Positions 25,622 to 37,552 are shown, counted from the first letter of the stretch. The stretch is DNA of 37,962 bases from Phaeoceros laevis (GCA_049999765.1 JBNGIQ010009485.1:21188-59149), one strand, 5' to 3'. Notes: generated by a model from the letters alone, not told the origin. A program made the numbers and translations.

Positions 25622-26050
25622 TAATGCCGTTTGAGGTGGGTTCGGAGTGGGTGTTTTCCGAACCGAGCAAATTGAACTTACATATGTGGTACTCAATGGA
25701 ACCAGCATGACAGAACTCTTTGATACACACCTTGTTTTTATTTTTAATTGGTTAGGTTGCTCTATGTAGACGTGGTGGGAGGGTTTGTTTACCGTGCTCG
25801 GGGTGATGGTGATGGTGGTAAGCTAAAGCTACGGTCGTATCGTGTACTAGACGAAGATGAAGTATTCATGGATGCTTCTGAAAATACACTCATGGTGGTC
25901 TTCAAGTTGTAAGACTTGTAGATCCTGCAAACACCATTGAAGAATTTCGCTTTCCTTCCTTTCCTCATGGTGAACGAAATCTCGAGGATAGTAGAAGCAT
26001 AGACCCAGCAGCATTTCGATGCTCGGGTAGCCCAAGTTTGTTGCAACGTG

Positions 26051-27820
26051 GCTAATACCGAGAAAGGACGGAAAGGCTATATTGGAAGTGCGGTGGGAGC
26101 CGGTGGAAAAGTCGCAGTCGTCACATGGAGAGTACGTTGGCCCTGACTTGGGAAGCTTCCAGGCTGCCTCGCGGATGCCGAGGCTGAGTGGTAGGTAGGT
26201 TCGGAAACCCTAGGCAGCAGCGGGCGACCCCACCTTCTTCCTCAGCCTCCGCCACCGGCAAAGGCGCATTGGGAGGAGTTGCCCGGCGGCAGCAGGGGTA
26301 GGCTCAGCTTGCGGCGTCCACTGCGTCAAGATTCTGGACTGCTGCTAGCGCTGGCTATGGCTCTCGGTGAGGGAGCCACCAGGTCCTCCGTGGGGACTTG
26401 TATCTATGGTTGCTCGCCTGTGGCGCGCGGTCTTTTGTGATGAATTCTGCTTGAACCGTTGTGCAGTTGTGTGGATATCGTCAGCTGGCTGGCTGGCCAT
26501 GGCGGCGGCTAAGGCGCGCTGGCCAGGGGTTACTTTGATTGCTTTCTTTTTTGCTTGCTTGCTTGGGTCCTGGCTGCGTGCAATTGATTTGCAGCTCGGG
26601 CCTGTGATCATGAGGCGCTGTGAGATGTCGCGATCGACGCCTCGATCGGCAACTGACCAGTGAAAAACGATTGCGCTAGCTGAGTTTTGTACAGGTATTC
26701 ATGAGCAGCTAGCGCTAGCCATGGGCTGCTTGAATTGACCTATCTAGAGCTACTGTCTGGAGCCAGTTGAGTGGTGTGATCAATTTTCTTGCTTGCAGAT
26801 GCTAGCGCTTGCGGTTTTCATGCTGCTTGCAATTTCTTGTAGAATTTGTCCGGATTTTTACCTTCAGTTTGCTGGCCGCCCGTGGCCATGAGACAAGTTT
26901 AGCTCGCTTGCGAGGCAACAACGGCAGCCCACCACCAAGGTAGGACATACACACTTGCCTTGCGGTCGGCTGTCGGTGCTGCGTGCGCAAGCAAGCTTGC
27001 TTTTACATTTGCCCTCAGTTCGCGTTTCATGAATTGGTATAATTCGTGAAAGCTTGTTTGCTTACCTCAAGCGAAGCTTGCAATTGCCTTCCTGAAGGTG
27101 TTTTCAAGCTGCAAGCTTTGATCATGAATTTGTGTGACGACTGCTGGGTCTATGGCTTCCTAGCTAGCTACATGCGCACTGCCTGCAACCACAGGTACAA
27201 ATCTTCATGGATAGCCTGGGAATTCATCAGCCAGCTTCGCTCAAGGCCACACAGGATTTTGGGAGCGGACAGTACTCATAGTGTATGATCGTGAAGTAGG
27301 TTCTCTTTGCTGTTCAATTTGTGTTAGCTCGCAGGCGCACGGCTGGGATCTCAAACTTGCGATTGAGCAAAGCTTGTAAACTTACTGAACATTCTTGTTT
27401 ATAGACCCACAAATTTTTGTCTTCAAATGACCACTTGCTGGATATTTGCTCCATGTAGAGCCCTAGATACTGATCAATGCTGGATTGTCTGTTCTCCCCT
27501 CCCAGCAGTTGCATTGGGGACGTGACCGCCGGCACCTCTCAACTTTCCCGTTTGATTTACATTTGCGATTATCCATATCGATTGAATCCTTAGGCCCACA
27601 CCGCCGCGTCACGTACGTTAGCCGAGAGGTCGACTGGAACCGCTTGCTCGACTTGCAATTGTAACCTTGGCCAGATGAATTCAGCCCATAGATCACCAGC
27701 TGAGCCTCTCTACAGCTGAGCTACCACAATGTCGACGCCTCTTCAAATTGGGTGGCGTCATGATGTGCGTATGTACAGCTAGCCAGCTAGCGGAAGCGTG
27801 ATGCACTCAGTGCATCATCC
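26051..27820. other. Region without a convincing gene
   Basis: Open frames here are short and lack recognisable domains. The palindrome-rich element gctagcgct occurs four times between 26343 and 26810. A tRNA-like remnant lies at 27665-27730. Composition is moderate GC with many agcttgc words. Confidence 0.45.
27660..27730 (-). other. tRNA-like remnant, possibly a decayed tRNA or SINE head
   Basis: On the minus strand, tgtggtagctcagctgtagag resembles a tRNA 5' half with an A box (TAGCTCAGCTG). About 35 bases on, ggctgaattcatc is a poor B box. No complete cloverleaf could be folded by eye, so it is not called a functional tRNA. Confidence 0.25.
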
Positions 27821-27929
27821 ATGGGCAGTTGCAGCCGAGCTTTCTTGGAGGTAGAGGTACAGATGCTCATGGTCGAGCTGGAAAGCAATCCTAGCTACCC
27901 CACGAGAAGCCCTAGATACCTCCTGGACC

Positions 27930-28140
27930 TCCTCTTCTCAAGACCGGGCTATAAGAGAGACTTGGGCCAGCCTTCAGCCTCATTCTCCCCTCTTCTCCTC
28001 CTCTTTTCTTTCCTCGCAGCCCTTCTGCCGGCGGCGCTGCCGGGCCCGTTGCCTCCTCCAGCTCTTTGCTTCGTTCTCTCCTAGGGTTCCCTTCTGCCAG
28101 CAGCGGCTTCTCCAGCTCCAGCTTCCTCGCCCGGCGCAGC
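27930..28140 (+). promoter_or_regulatory. Promoter-like segment: TATA-type box followed by a pyrimidine-rich leader
   Basis: ctataagaga lies near 27949-27958, followed 30-60 bp later by a long CT-rich tract (about 27980-28025), typical of plant core promoters and leaders. Downstream ATGs at about 28278 (gccATGGCC) and 28492 (accATGGG, followed closely by a gtaacc donor) open only short frames. The transcription unit, if real, is either spliced, truncated or a retroelement LTR. No target gene is identified. Confidence 0.35.
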
Positions 28141-30055
28141 GCCGGCTCAAGCTTCTGGATCCGGAGCTCAGGTTTTGTTCGAGTTCTTGCCCTAGCTAGG
28201 TAGCGGCATCAGCTTGTGAACATCAGCTTGGAGCCTGTCTTACAGAGCTTGCATTGAGGCGTCTCAAGTCACACTGGCCATGGCCCTGGCCATGGCCATG
28301 CCTATGGGTTCAGAACTTGTGGTCAGCTGCAGGCCTCTAATCACAATTTCTTCTTGCAATTGTGGTCTGCCAGATTCAGATCTGGCGTTTCTAGGGAAGG
28401 ATCTCGAAGATTTTGATCAATTTTGAGAGAATGTCAATTTGACCTAGTTTGCTCCCTCGCCGGCCTGGGCACCTCTCCACAGGAATGACCATGGGTGGCA
28501 GGCACAAAGGTAACCTTCAACGTGTCGTATATTTCTAACCGACATAGACTATATAGATGAAGTGAGTGATTGCTATGCCTGGAGTTTTAAAGTTCCCATT
28601 TCACCACATCGTTATTCTCTGCACCGTACCTCTAAGTTGTGCATGAAGTTCGAGAGCTGTATTCATGTAGAAGCATATGGCGTGTCTTGGTTTTGTAAGG
28701 CTTTGACGTGTTGCGTCTTGGGAACATTTGCAGATGGTGGAATGATAGTCGCACTGCAATCTTCTGAGATGTGGACAATGGACGTTAGGTGGTGCAGTTT
28801 TATGCATTGCTAGTGCGATGCGTCTCCGTGAAGATTTGTATCTAATGGTTCGAGCTTCGGGATCTGCCTCCCAGGCCTTTCCTAGACCACTCGGGTCATC
28901 TGTAAGGGCCAGGGAGTGGATACATGCGCAAGCATCCGAACCTCCTCGAGCGGGACACTAGGTCGATATGGCCTATTCCTCCTGCGGAAGTCCCTACTGC
29001 CAGTTGGGCAAGTCCGTTGCTTCACCACCAAACCCTTCGAATCTGATTCAAGTTACATCATCAGAGGACAGGCCTGTCAGCTACTTGCTGAAGATGCTGT
29101 TTGGGGGATTGGTGAAGTTTGGGTTGAGTCCAAGAACAGCTGGCACAGGGTGGGGGCGGTAAACAGAGGAGCCGGGCTTCATAGACGTGCTTGAGCAGAT
29201 GCTACCTCGGAGCAATCCTGCGCCCAGGTCATTGCCGCGCTCCACATGCGATTTCATGGGGTGGTCATGTGGGCGGGCCGTCTGTGCCAATGTAGACTAG
29301 TATATTGCTTGGTTGGAGAGACATGAGACTCTACCAACCAGCATAATTTGCTAGTTTGATTCCCCCTGTGTATTCTCTTGCTTGCGCTTGTCCATCCTCT
29401 CGGCGCATGAGGTCCATGTTGTTGTAGAGCACTCTCCGGGTTTCTTGGAAACTGTGTGCTCTACCCGACATCACGAGACAATGCTTTCTGCGTGTTGGTA
29501 GTGATGGCCTCTGTTGAAGTATGGGCTAAGGAGAAGCTTGAACTTTGACGGAGATTTCACGATTGTTTGAGATCTCTACTCTTGTGCTGGTGATAGAACT
29601 TATGGTATGTAGACCTCCTCAATCACTGCTAACTAGTGGTAATGTTGAGAGGTGTTCAAAGTGTTCCAAAACACTTACTGCCTTGTACACTTGTGTTATA
29701 ATTTTTATGTAACTGTAGAAGGAGAATCTTCAGAGAAGCTTTAAAGGTCGCAGTCACATGTATGCATTGTGCTAATTCAAGACACAAAAAGGTCAATTAT
29801 CTACGTGCCATTTTGGTCTTCAGATTTGTTACAAGTACAACGTGGTCTTGAATGCAAGTCAATTTGCAATTGATAGTCTAGCAGCAAGTACGTAATGAGA
29901 AGAAAGGTACTTTGGGCACCGCACACTCCAATGCATTTCCCCTTGATACTCTATAGAGCACTAGGCCTTGCACATAGACTTGACATCGGCTAAAGCATTA
30001 ACCAGAGCACAGTAGGAGAGCTGATGTTCTATTGAGCCAGCTGCTCATTCCTCTG
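28141..30055. other. Region without a supported gene
   Basis: A frame at 28968-29162 and an overlapping one from 28916 include LLRKSLLPVGQVRCFTTKPF, which I do not recognise. The block 28900-29290 is GC-richer than its surroundings and may be a fragment of something transferred. From about 29290 the DNA is ordinary intergenic sequence. Confidence 0.4.
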
Positions 30056-30490
30056 AATAGCCCCCAAAAGTTTGTCCAGAGTTGCATAGATACATGTCAG
30101 GTTGGTGCTTGTCTTCCACCCCGCAGGTGTGCACTTCATTTCCCAGCTCTATCCAGGTGCGCTTTTCGACCAACCTGCCAAGAACAGAGGAATCCTCAAG
30201 GCTCCCACGGCCTAAATGTTGATAAGCATTTCCCGTGGATCAGCCTTCCCTGCTCTATGGCTGCAATACGGAAACAAGCTTTCAGCACGATGACACACAT
30301 AGCCGTATTTGGATGCAGCCCTTCTTAAGCTTGTTGCGTTTGGAACAAGGTTCCAAACATTCCTAGCGCTTCCTTTTACAATCATGTTGAGCTTTGCCTG
30401 CGTTGAATCTGTCCAGCAGACTATGGCCAGATCTTTTGCTGGCAAGCTATATATCAAACAATTTGTGTGCATCCTCAAGACTGGTACCCC
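30056..30490 (-). pseudogene. PPR gene fragment, internally deleted, inverted relative to the 19.5-kb pseudogene
   Basis: On the minus strand, blocks match the PPR pseudogene at 20210-20850. Examples are SLPAKDL near 30435, the DNA aagggctgcatccaaatacg near 30318, and gagcagggaaggctgatcc near 30250. After a deletion comes the E+ motif TWIELGNEVHTCGVEDKHQPD near 30165-30090. Some bases are better preserved here (VHT rather than SHN), so this copy is not simply derived from the other. It is clearly non-functional. Confidence 0.7.
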
Positions 30491-31476
30491 CACATTTTAC
30501 AGACATGTCAATCAGGCTGCTTCCAGAATAGCTTTCATCTGAAGCTGAACTTGAGGACAAGCGCGCGATGTAACTTGTCCTGTGCAAGTGCTGCCATGAT
30601 TGTACAAGTTTAGAGAGTGCTAAGAAGTATAGCTTTGTCGGATATATGGCTGTTGCTGCATTTTTGTTGGAAACACTTGAAGAGCCTGGTGATGGTACCC
30701 GGCAGGTAGCACGGTAGGGTGCCCCGTTTTTTGCTGTCAGAAGGTCAGAAATTTGGCCTTACCGTAATTACAAAAGTACACTTTCTTATCTCATTTCCTC
30801 CACTTTAATCCAAATTGCATGGGAATTTTATAGGTGATAGGCCTACGCACGCGCTCCATTGTCCATGTTGTAACTTGTAAAACGAAGTTACCTGTAATTA
30901 GTTATGCATTGTTAAGTGTTATTATGAGATAAAAATAAATAATGTTTTAAATTTACTTCCCGGCGGTATTTGCGGTTTCTCATTAAAGCAAAGTTCTTCT
31001 TCACACCCGGAGCTTTCCAACGGTATAATTTTCATCCCGTTTGGACTTTTCTAGCCCTAAGAAAATGACATCAGAAAAAACCGGTGACCACTGTTCCCAC
31101 CGCGCGGGCCAAAAACGGTCCTTACTTTCGAAATCCCACGCGCCGGGCAACCTGCTGTGGCCCGCGCTCCCTCGCGCGCGAACTCAACCGAGTCGTTTCA
31201 ACAGGTCCAGCCTTCCGCCGCCGCCGGCCAAGCTTCCTCCTCCCAAGCTTCCTCCACCCCGCGCCATCCCCATCGAGCTGACCACGCTGCACAGAATCGG
31301 CGGGCACGTCCCCCTTGTGACTGCGCCCATCACTGCTTACAGCACACGGCGTTTGTGGGTCCCTATTGTGGAAGATTGCGTTTGATTGTAATCCACATGC
31401 TGCTGCATGCATTGCAATGTGCTTTTGTTGGATTCGGGTGGAAGTTCATGCTTGTTGATGCTTGTGCAGGTGGTCG
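30491..31476. other. Interval before the transposon gene, no supported gene
   Basis: AT-rich DNA to about 31040 gives way to GC-rich sequence (31080-31330) that could be the leader of the transposase gene. A frame from 31157 continues in Pro/Ala-rich sequence. A good acceptor (ttgatgcttgtgcag) ends at 31470, so an upstream non-coding or short coding exon is possible. Confidence 0.35.
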
Positions 31477-34400
31477 ATGGTGGGAGCTCGTCAGGAACAT
31501 GGCGGCCCTAGTGGCAGCGGTACGAAACCTCAAAGGAAGCGGCCAGTTCTCACTTCTCCGCAGAAAGCAGCAAGCCGGGAGAAGAAGAAATTGTACATGC
31601 GTGGGTGGAGGGCAGGTGCCGCGCGTCAGCAACCGCCATTGCAGGCTTCTGTGGGTGCTCAAGAACCCACACCGACCCATAGCCAGGACTTGCCACCTCC
31701 ATGCCCCGGACCTGTTGCACCACCGGAGAGAGCTGTGAGGACACGGATGACTGCTGAAGAGAGCGTGGCCTCTAAGAAAGTGAGCAATCGGCTCTCTCAA
31801 CGCAAGAGGAGACATGCAGCAAAGGAGGCTGCAGCGGCAGCCAGAATGGCAGTGGATTCTGAGGAGCCCATGAGGGAAGGAGGTTGTACCCGTGCACGAA
31901 TTCAAGGAAACCGCCTTTGGGATTTCTTTAAGGACGCCAATGGGGGGCACACACCTGAGCACCAGGCCAAGCTTTTGGAACAGTTCATGAAGAAAAAGGA
32001 GATCCAAGCCCTGCCGGGAACTGAGTTCATGCAGTACAGGCATGCTTGAACACTTGCTGTCGCCTTTGAAAATCTGAAAAACAATCTTCAGGTTGTCAAG
32101 GGTGCCCACAGTCATGACTACAGGCAATGCAGGAATGCTGTTATCAACTCTCTTGTTGGGCCAGACACACAAGACAAGCGCCTTCAACAGTCTCTTGCAG
32201 ATGCATTGGGTCTGGAAAAGAGAAACATTTACAGGGCAGTCCAGGCACGCTTGCTGGTGGGGTCAGATTTGGCAGATGTTGTCTGGTGTGGATCTCACCG
32301 GAGGAAGAAGCGTAGAGATGCACTAACTGATGAGTGCCTTGCTGATGTCTTGGCCATCTGGGAAAACAACACCTCAATGTCATCCAATACCAAGGACGTT
32401 AGATATCGGATGGTGAAGGACAAGAATCGCAACTGGAACAAATGGCCATTGCAGTTCCTTCAAACCACTCAGGTTTACACCTGGTCTTGCACCTATTGTA
32501 TACAGTTTACTCTGCTTCTTGCACTTAAGATTAGGGAGGACATGGGTTCCTAGTTTTCTATGTCAACTACTTTTATTCTCCGTTCGTCAGTGCTGCCACT
32601 GTTTAGCCACTGCTGCCACTGTTTGGCCACTGCTGCCACTGTTTAGCCACTGTCAGCAGTGTTTAACCATTGTTTAGCCATTGTGTAGCCACTGTCAGCA
32701 CTGTTTAGCCACTGCTCAGCCACTGTTTCGCCACGGTCAGCACTGATTAGCCACTTGAGCCACTGTCATCCACTGTCAGCCACTGTCAGCCACTATCAGC
32801 CACTATTCAGCCACTGTCAGCTCTGTTTGTTTGTCCACTGTCAGCACTGCTTTGGCATTGCAGCACTGTTCAGCCACTGCCAGCTCTGTTTAACCACTGT
32901 TTCCATTGCTCTTTTCATGGACTGCAATGCCTTTGCTGCCCACTGACCACAGTGTACTGTTCATTTTCCAGATTGAAATGTTTTTGCTTTTCAAGCAAAA
33001 ACATCCTGAACACAAGATTGCTCAGGGGCTTTTGAGCTACTGAAGCCATCCTTTATTCGAGCTGTTCGAGACATTGAACGTAATGTGTGTTGCTGTCGGC
33101 ATCATGTGGAGATGATATTGTTGAAAGAGGCTGTTAATGCTATGCGGGGGTTAGGGTCATCTACACATCCAGCTGGTGCATGTGCCTGCCAATGTCCTGA
33201 AGTGTGCTGTAGGTCTGAAAATGCTGCTGCTGCGTGCACTGAAAATAATGTTGCTGCCAGGTCTGAAAATGCTACTGCTGCAAGGTCAGGAAATGGTAAT
33301 GCTTCATGCACCAATGCATTGCCACGCTGCCAGGCAGCCTCTCATAGTTCTTATGATAGTCTTAGGTCCTTGTGGTAGGAAGTTCTTTGCGACAAAGGTG
33401 ATGAGGAATGGTACAAAATTGCGTGTTTGAAGGGAGATTGTCCCGATTGTGGTATTTCTAAGCTTAGAGTTTGTCCAAAGGAGAGTGAGAATCCCTTGCC
33501 CTCTGTTCATGCGCGTTGGAAGAAGTTTGGATATGAGGCTCAGCCAGCAAACAAGTCAGGAGAGAGTGCAAAGAAGTTGGTTTTGCGGCACAAACACACT
33601 TCCCCGGAGGCTCTCATAGCTGAGCTCAAAGCAAAGTTACCTGCATTTCTGCTGCATAACTATACTGCTAGGTGGCAGGATGAACAATTCAAGAAGTGTC
33701 TCTTGACATTGCCTATAGGCGTGATACTTTGTGTGATGGACTTTTCAGAAAACTATACCTTTCAGGCTCAGAATGAAATTCAAACGTCGCATTGGGTTCA
33801 GTCGCAGGTCACTTTACTCGTACACATTTTCTGGTGGCGAGTTGAGGTCACGGAAGGTGAAAAGGCAGCTAGTGACATGGGTCTCCGCAAGAGTTTCAAT
33901 TTCTATGTATCTGTGATGATCGTAGTAAGAACCATGATACCCTTTTTGTGCAGCATGCATTCCAGCTTCATTGGCAACGACTACAAGACATGGGCATTGT
34001 TTCCAAAGAACATTGGGTCTGGTCAGATGGATGTGCAGCACAGTTTAAGGGAGCTCGCCCGTTCTACCATGTGGCCCGGTACCCATCTCTAACAGGTGGA
34101 GTGAAGATGATTTGGTCCTTTTTTGCCTCTGGCCATGGCAAGGGTGAACACGACGGTGCTGGAGCAGTGGTCAAGGAGGAGATACGAACAGAAGAGCTCG
34201 AGGGTTCTGAGAAAAAATTGACAAATGCTGAAGAAGTAGTTGCTTTTCTAAGGGAGAAAATTTCAGCTGGTTCCACATCCACATTCCCTTCACGCCAAGT
34301 AAAGGCTGAGAAGGTTCATAGGGAATTCTGGTTTGTTGCCAAAGATGATGTCAACCGGCGGGTTCACTGGGGCTGCAAGACTGTACCCGGCACACATAAG

Positions 34401-35042
34401 TTGCACTCCATCTGTGGGTATGACAAGAACAACATTGTTGCTTTGAAGGTCAGGGAGTTTGCTTGCTTTTGTGATGCATGTCGCAACGAGATGTGGGATT
34501 TTTGTGACAACAAGGACAGGGTTGAGCAGTGGAGAGATATCACGCTGGTGCCAACAACAGACCCCGTTGAGCAGTTGCCTGAAGTGCTGGACCCCATGGA
34601 TGCGGCTATAGCGTATGAGGAAGGTGATGATGTTGATTGGTTGTCGGACTGAATGGAGGTGGGTGATCATTTTGCAGTCCGTGCTAGTGATGACAATGGC
34701 AAGGCTAGAGATTTCTTTTTATTGAAGTGCACGAAGGCCAAGTACACTTTGACTTCACCAATGGCTGATCCATGGAACGTGGGCAACATCTGGCCCGCTG
34801 GCTACTCAGTTGTTGAGGGTGTATTTTATAAGCAATATAGTAAGAGTCCTCAGCTGTATACTTTACTAGATGACATGCCTATTGGAGTTATCGAGTCTCA
34901 CCTTGTCCGTTTTGTGAAGTTCCCTATGGACTTGACTAGTCGGCAACCGCACGGTAGACCGACATACAGGTTGCCGGATCTCGCATATGATATTTGCAGG
35001 CAGGATTGTGAGCAGTGGGCTGATTTTGATGGCTCAACGTAG
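31477..35042 (+). pseudogene. Decayed DDE-type DNA-transposon transposase
   Basis: Exon 1 runs 31477-32472 with an in-frame TGA at 32047. A 499-nt intron (32473-32971, GT-AG, phase 0) joins it to IEMFLLFKQKHPEHKIAQG. A one-base frameshift near 33025-33028 leads to FELLKPSFIRAVRDIERN and CCCRHHVE. A TAG at 33376 precedes CLKGDCPDCG (C-x4-C-x2-C). The core contains MDFSENY near 33739 and, after a second frameshift near 33870, CICDDRSKNHDTLFVQHAF, SDGCAAQFK (about 34025) and SGHGKGEHDGAGAVVK (about 34130). The acidic residues in those blocks are plausible DDE catalytic positions. A TGA at 34650 separates the C-terminal MEVGDHFAVRASDD part, open to 35042. Similar unnamed proteins exist in plants and cnidarians, from memory. 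I cannot assign a transposon superfamily, and termini were not found. Confidence 0.7.
32560..32935. repeat. CACTG-rich satellite within the transposase intron
   Basis: Irregular units of gccactgtcagcactgttta type, 10-21 bp each, fill most of the 499-nt intron. The word gccactgt also builds the hairpins at 35232-35326 just past the transposase. Confidence 0.85.
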
Positions 35043-37030
35043 ATGACTTTTTTGCTTTTTTTGCCAAGAGTCCAACTAGCAACAATTGCACTTCCTTGTT
35101 CATTACATTTTGAAAACTAAATTCAGTATACATGTGCTGCATGCTGGGCAGATGCCGATCGTGACATTGGCAGGGGTTCAACTCCCTAACATGTAAAGCC
35201 AGCTATGTTCACAAGCATTGGTCGTTTGTTCACAGTGGCAGACAGTGGACTGTTTGCTGTCTGCCACTGTTCTCTTTTTACAGTCCATTGTCTACCAAGC
35301 GAACAGTGGCAGACAATGGACTGTTTGAGACTTACGTTCTTCCACTGTAAGTGCACATATGGTGTCTCCATCCCAACTCATCAAAGAAATAGATACTCAC
35401 GGGATGTGCATGTTATTTCACTTTTGTGGCACAACGTCACATTTTTAGAGTGACCACATAGTCAATTGACTTAAAGTGTTGTTAGTCTCATACAAGCACT
35501 TCCAAAGTCGTCAGTCACCTAGTTATATCAGAACTCAACATCACACTACACATTGGCCAGCTACTTTTGAGAGCTCTATTTTATGGTCACAAGGAAAAAA
35601 TGTTCGGTGGCAGAAAAAATAAACATATATGCTTATCAGCTATCTGAGTTTCATCATTGACTGTGCAAAAATAGGACTTCCGAGGTTCACAAAAAAACAT
35701 GCTATGGACCATGAGATAGACCTTCCGAAACTGACTGTGACTTTGAAGCTGGTCTCAGGGTTTGACAAAGGGAAAGTGGCATTGTTCAGGGTCGAAGCAT
35801 TTGAGCTGCCAGACCACTTCCAACCTCAACAACACCACTTTCCTTGTGTCAAACCCTGAAACTAACAGCAAATTTGAGCTCAGCGCACCAATTACAACTT
35901 GTGAGTATCCTTCAAACTTTTTTGTGCAACTGTGAATCTTATCTCCTTCCTTTCTGCCAACTTAGCTTGTAAGTTGGTAGCAGTAGTAGTAGTAAGGGGT
36001 GGACACACCGTGTCGACTCCACAACGGGAATCGGGCGCGCTGCCACTTAATATGCATTTATGAAGAAGGTAGTCCGGTGACCACCTTCTCCCTAAGCTAG
36101 CAGTTAAACTGTGTCCACTTTCACATATATATATGGTTCCTCGGTGCTATAGCGATCTTAACATTATTTCCATGAATTCCATTTGTCATTCTAAGGGCGG
36201 AATGTTGCTTAAGATAGAAACAAATAAGTAATAGGCGTCCGGCCCGGTTTCGCAAGTTGAGGGGCCGCTTAACCTTTTTCATCACGAGTTCAAGGGCCGC
36301 TCGACGTTTTTTGGTAGAATGGAAGAAAGAGACAAGATCCACAGTTGCAGATCAATTTTTGACATGCACTACCAGCTAGTACTCGATGCGCTGAGTCCGA
36401 ATATGCTGTTGGTTTCAGGGTTTGAGAAGGGGAAAAATGTTTTGTGGATCCTGGAAGTGGTCTCGCGAACCATGGAAATTCGTTCATTTATTAAGAAATC
36501 ACATTATATTACTACTGATAGTGCATCAAATATGTAAGTGTATGTCTGTGTGGTCATTGTACTCTTGACACTTATCACTTTTTCTTCCTACTATGTACTA
36601 GGACTATCCCATCAAAGTCTGGGATTGCAAGTCTTTTTCACTTGAAAAAGGCTAACCTACAAATGAGCTTGTATAAGAGGACAAGTCATGCTCTGCATAG
36701 AGCCTCACAATACAAAGCCGGCAAATGCTTTGTGAACAATAATATATGCTAGAACAATGTGCTTGTAAGCAGTGTGCGATTGAAGTATGACATCGAAAGA
36801 TGCATTGAAGCATCACAAGTATTAGTTGTAAGTTGAGACAAACTTACATTACAGAAACATGGTTCGAAGTAATATTGTATCCATCCTGCTAAAGATTTCA
36901 AAATTATGGAGATAGAAAATAATTATTTTAAAACCTTCAATAAGGTAAACAACACAAATACAACATATACAAGATCACAACATATGTGCATTTATCATGA
37001 TAATATTTGTCCCTTATTATTCTCTTAACA
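35043..37030. other. AT-rich region without a supported gene
   Basis: Past the hairpins only short frames occur. Related words (tcagggtttga-aa-ggg-aa) occur near 35756 and 36415, suggesting an old duplication. A second perfect B-box-like word (ggttcaactcc) is at about 35177, without a clear A box. Confidence 0.4.
35232..35326. repeat. Two perfect hairpins built from one repeated word
   Basis: acagtggcagacag (35232-35245) pairs exactly with ctgtctgccactgt (35257-35270) across 11 nt. cagtccattgtct (35281-35293) pairs exactly with agacaatggactg (35311-35323) across 17 nt. The words 35234-35254 and 35306-35326 are also direct repeats with one mismatch. It lies 190 bp past the transposase frame and may be subterminal transposon sequence. 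Confidence 0.85.
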
Positions 37031-37129
37031 TTTACTAGTGTAGAACCCGTCAACATCGACGGCAAACACCCGTCCCTCCACCCATTCCAAGTTAGAGATA
37101 TAAACAATTTAAACCACTAAATGTCATGT

Positions 37130-37200
37130 AATGGAGTAGGCCACTATGGTTAGGTTCTTCGAGTGGGAAGGGCAAGTTTGGGGTTCAACTCCCAGGACTA
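37130..37200 (+). mobile_element. Possible tRNA-derived SINE head
   Basis: ggttcaactcc at about 37180 matches the pol III B box consensus at all positions. About 35 bp upstream, taggccactatggttagg resembles an A box with a short insertion. A simple-repeat tail follows. Boundaries and target-site duplications are not established. Confidence 0.3.
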
Positions 37201-37254
37201 CCTTTATTTTACCCCACGCTCGCGCGCCGTCGCACTCCCTCTCGCTCTCCGCGT

Positions 37255-37465
37255 GCGCGCTCACACACTCTCTCTCATTAAAAGGAACAACACACTCTCT
37301 CTCATTAAAAGGAACAACACCTGAACACACGCTCACACACTCTCTCTCATTAAACACACTCTCTCTCATTAAAAGGCACACACTCTCTCTCATTAAAAGG
37401 AACAACACCTGAATCCGCCCATCCATCCCACACAATTTAAATTATTTAAACACACTCTCTCTCCC
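37255..37465. repeat. Minisatellite of cacactctctctcattaaaa type
   Basis: About six units of 18-30 bp, some followed by ggaacaacac, with irregular loss of parts. Confidence 0.9.
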
Positions 37466-37552
37466 TAGTGTAGAGAGAGTGTCCTATTTTTTTATAATAT
37501 AAGACTAGTATATGGTCCCTCGAATTCGACGGCAATCAGCCGTCCTTCCACC

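Larger units (their letters stand above)
24790..26050. other. AT-rich region with local duplications and a sequence gap
   Basis: No supported gene. It contains a 28-bp tandem pair (25239), the N run at 25346 and short repeats near 25440-25600 (acaatcatggtcatg; agatatggtcggagtac). Confidence 0.45.

Noticed and set aside
27821-28084. An 87-residue frame with a Leu/Pro-rich end, considered as a secreted protein
   Set aside because: The hydrophobic end is translated from a CT-rich leader-like tract downstream of a TATA-type box, so a promoter reading is more likely.
32755-32946. Cys/His-rich open frame in the transposase intron
   Set aside because: The frame is made entirely of the gccactg satellite and lies between a phase-matched donor and acceptor.
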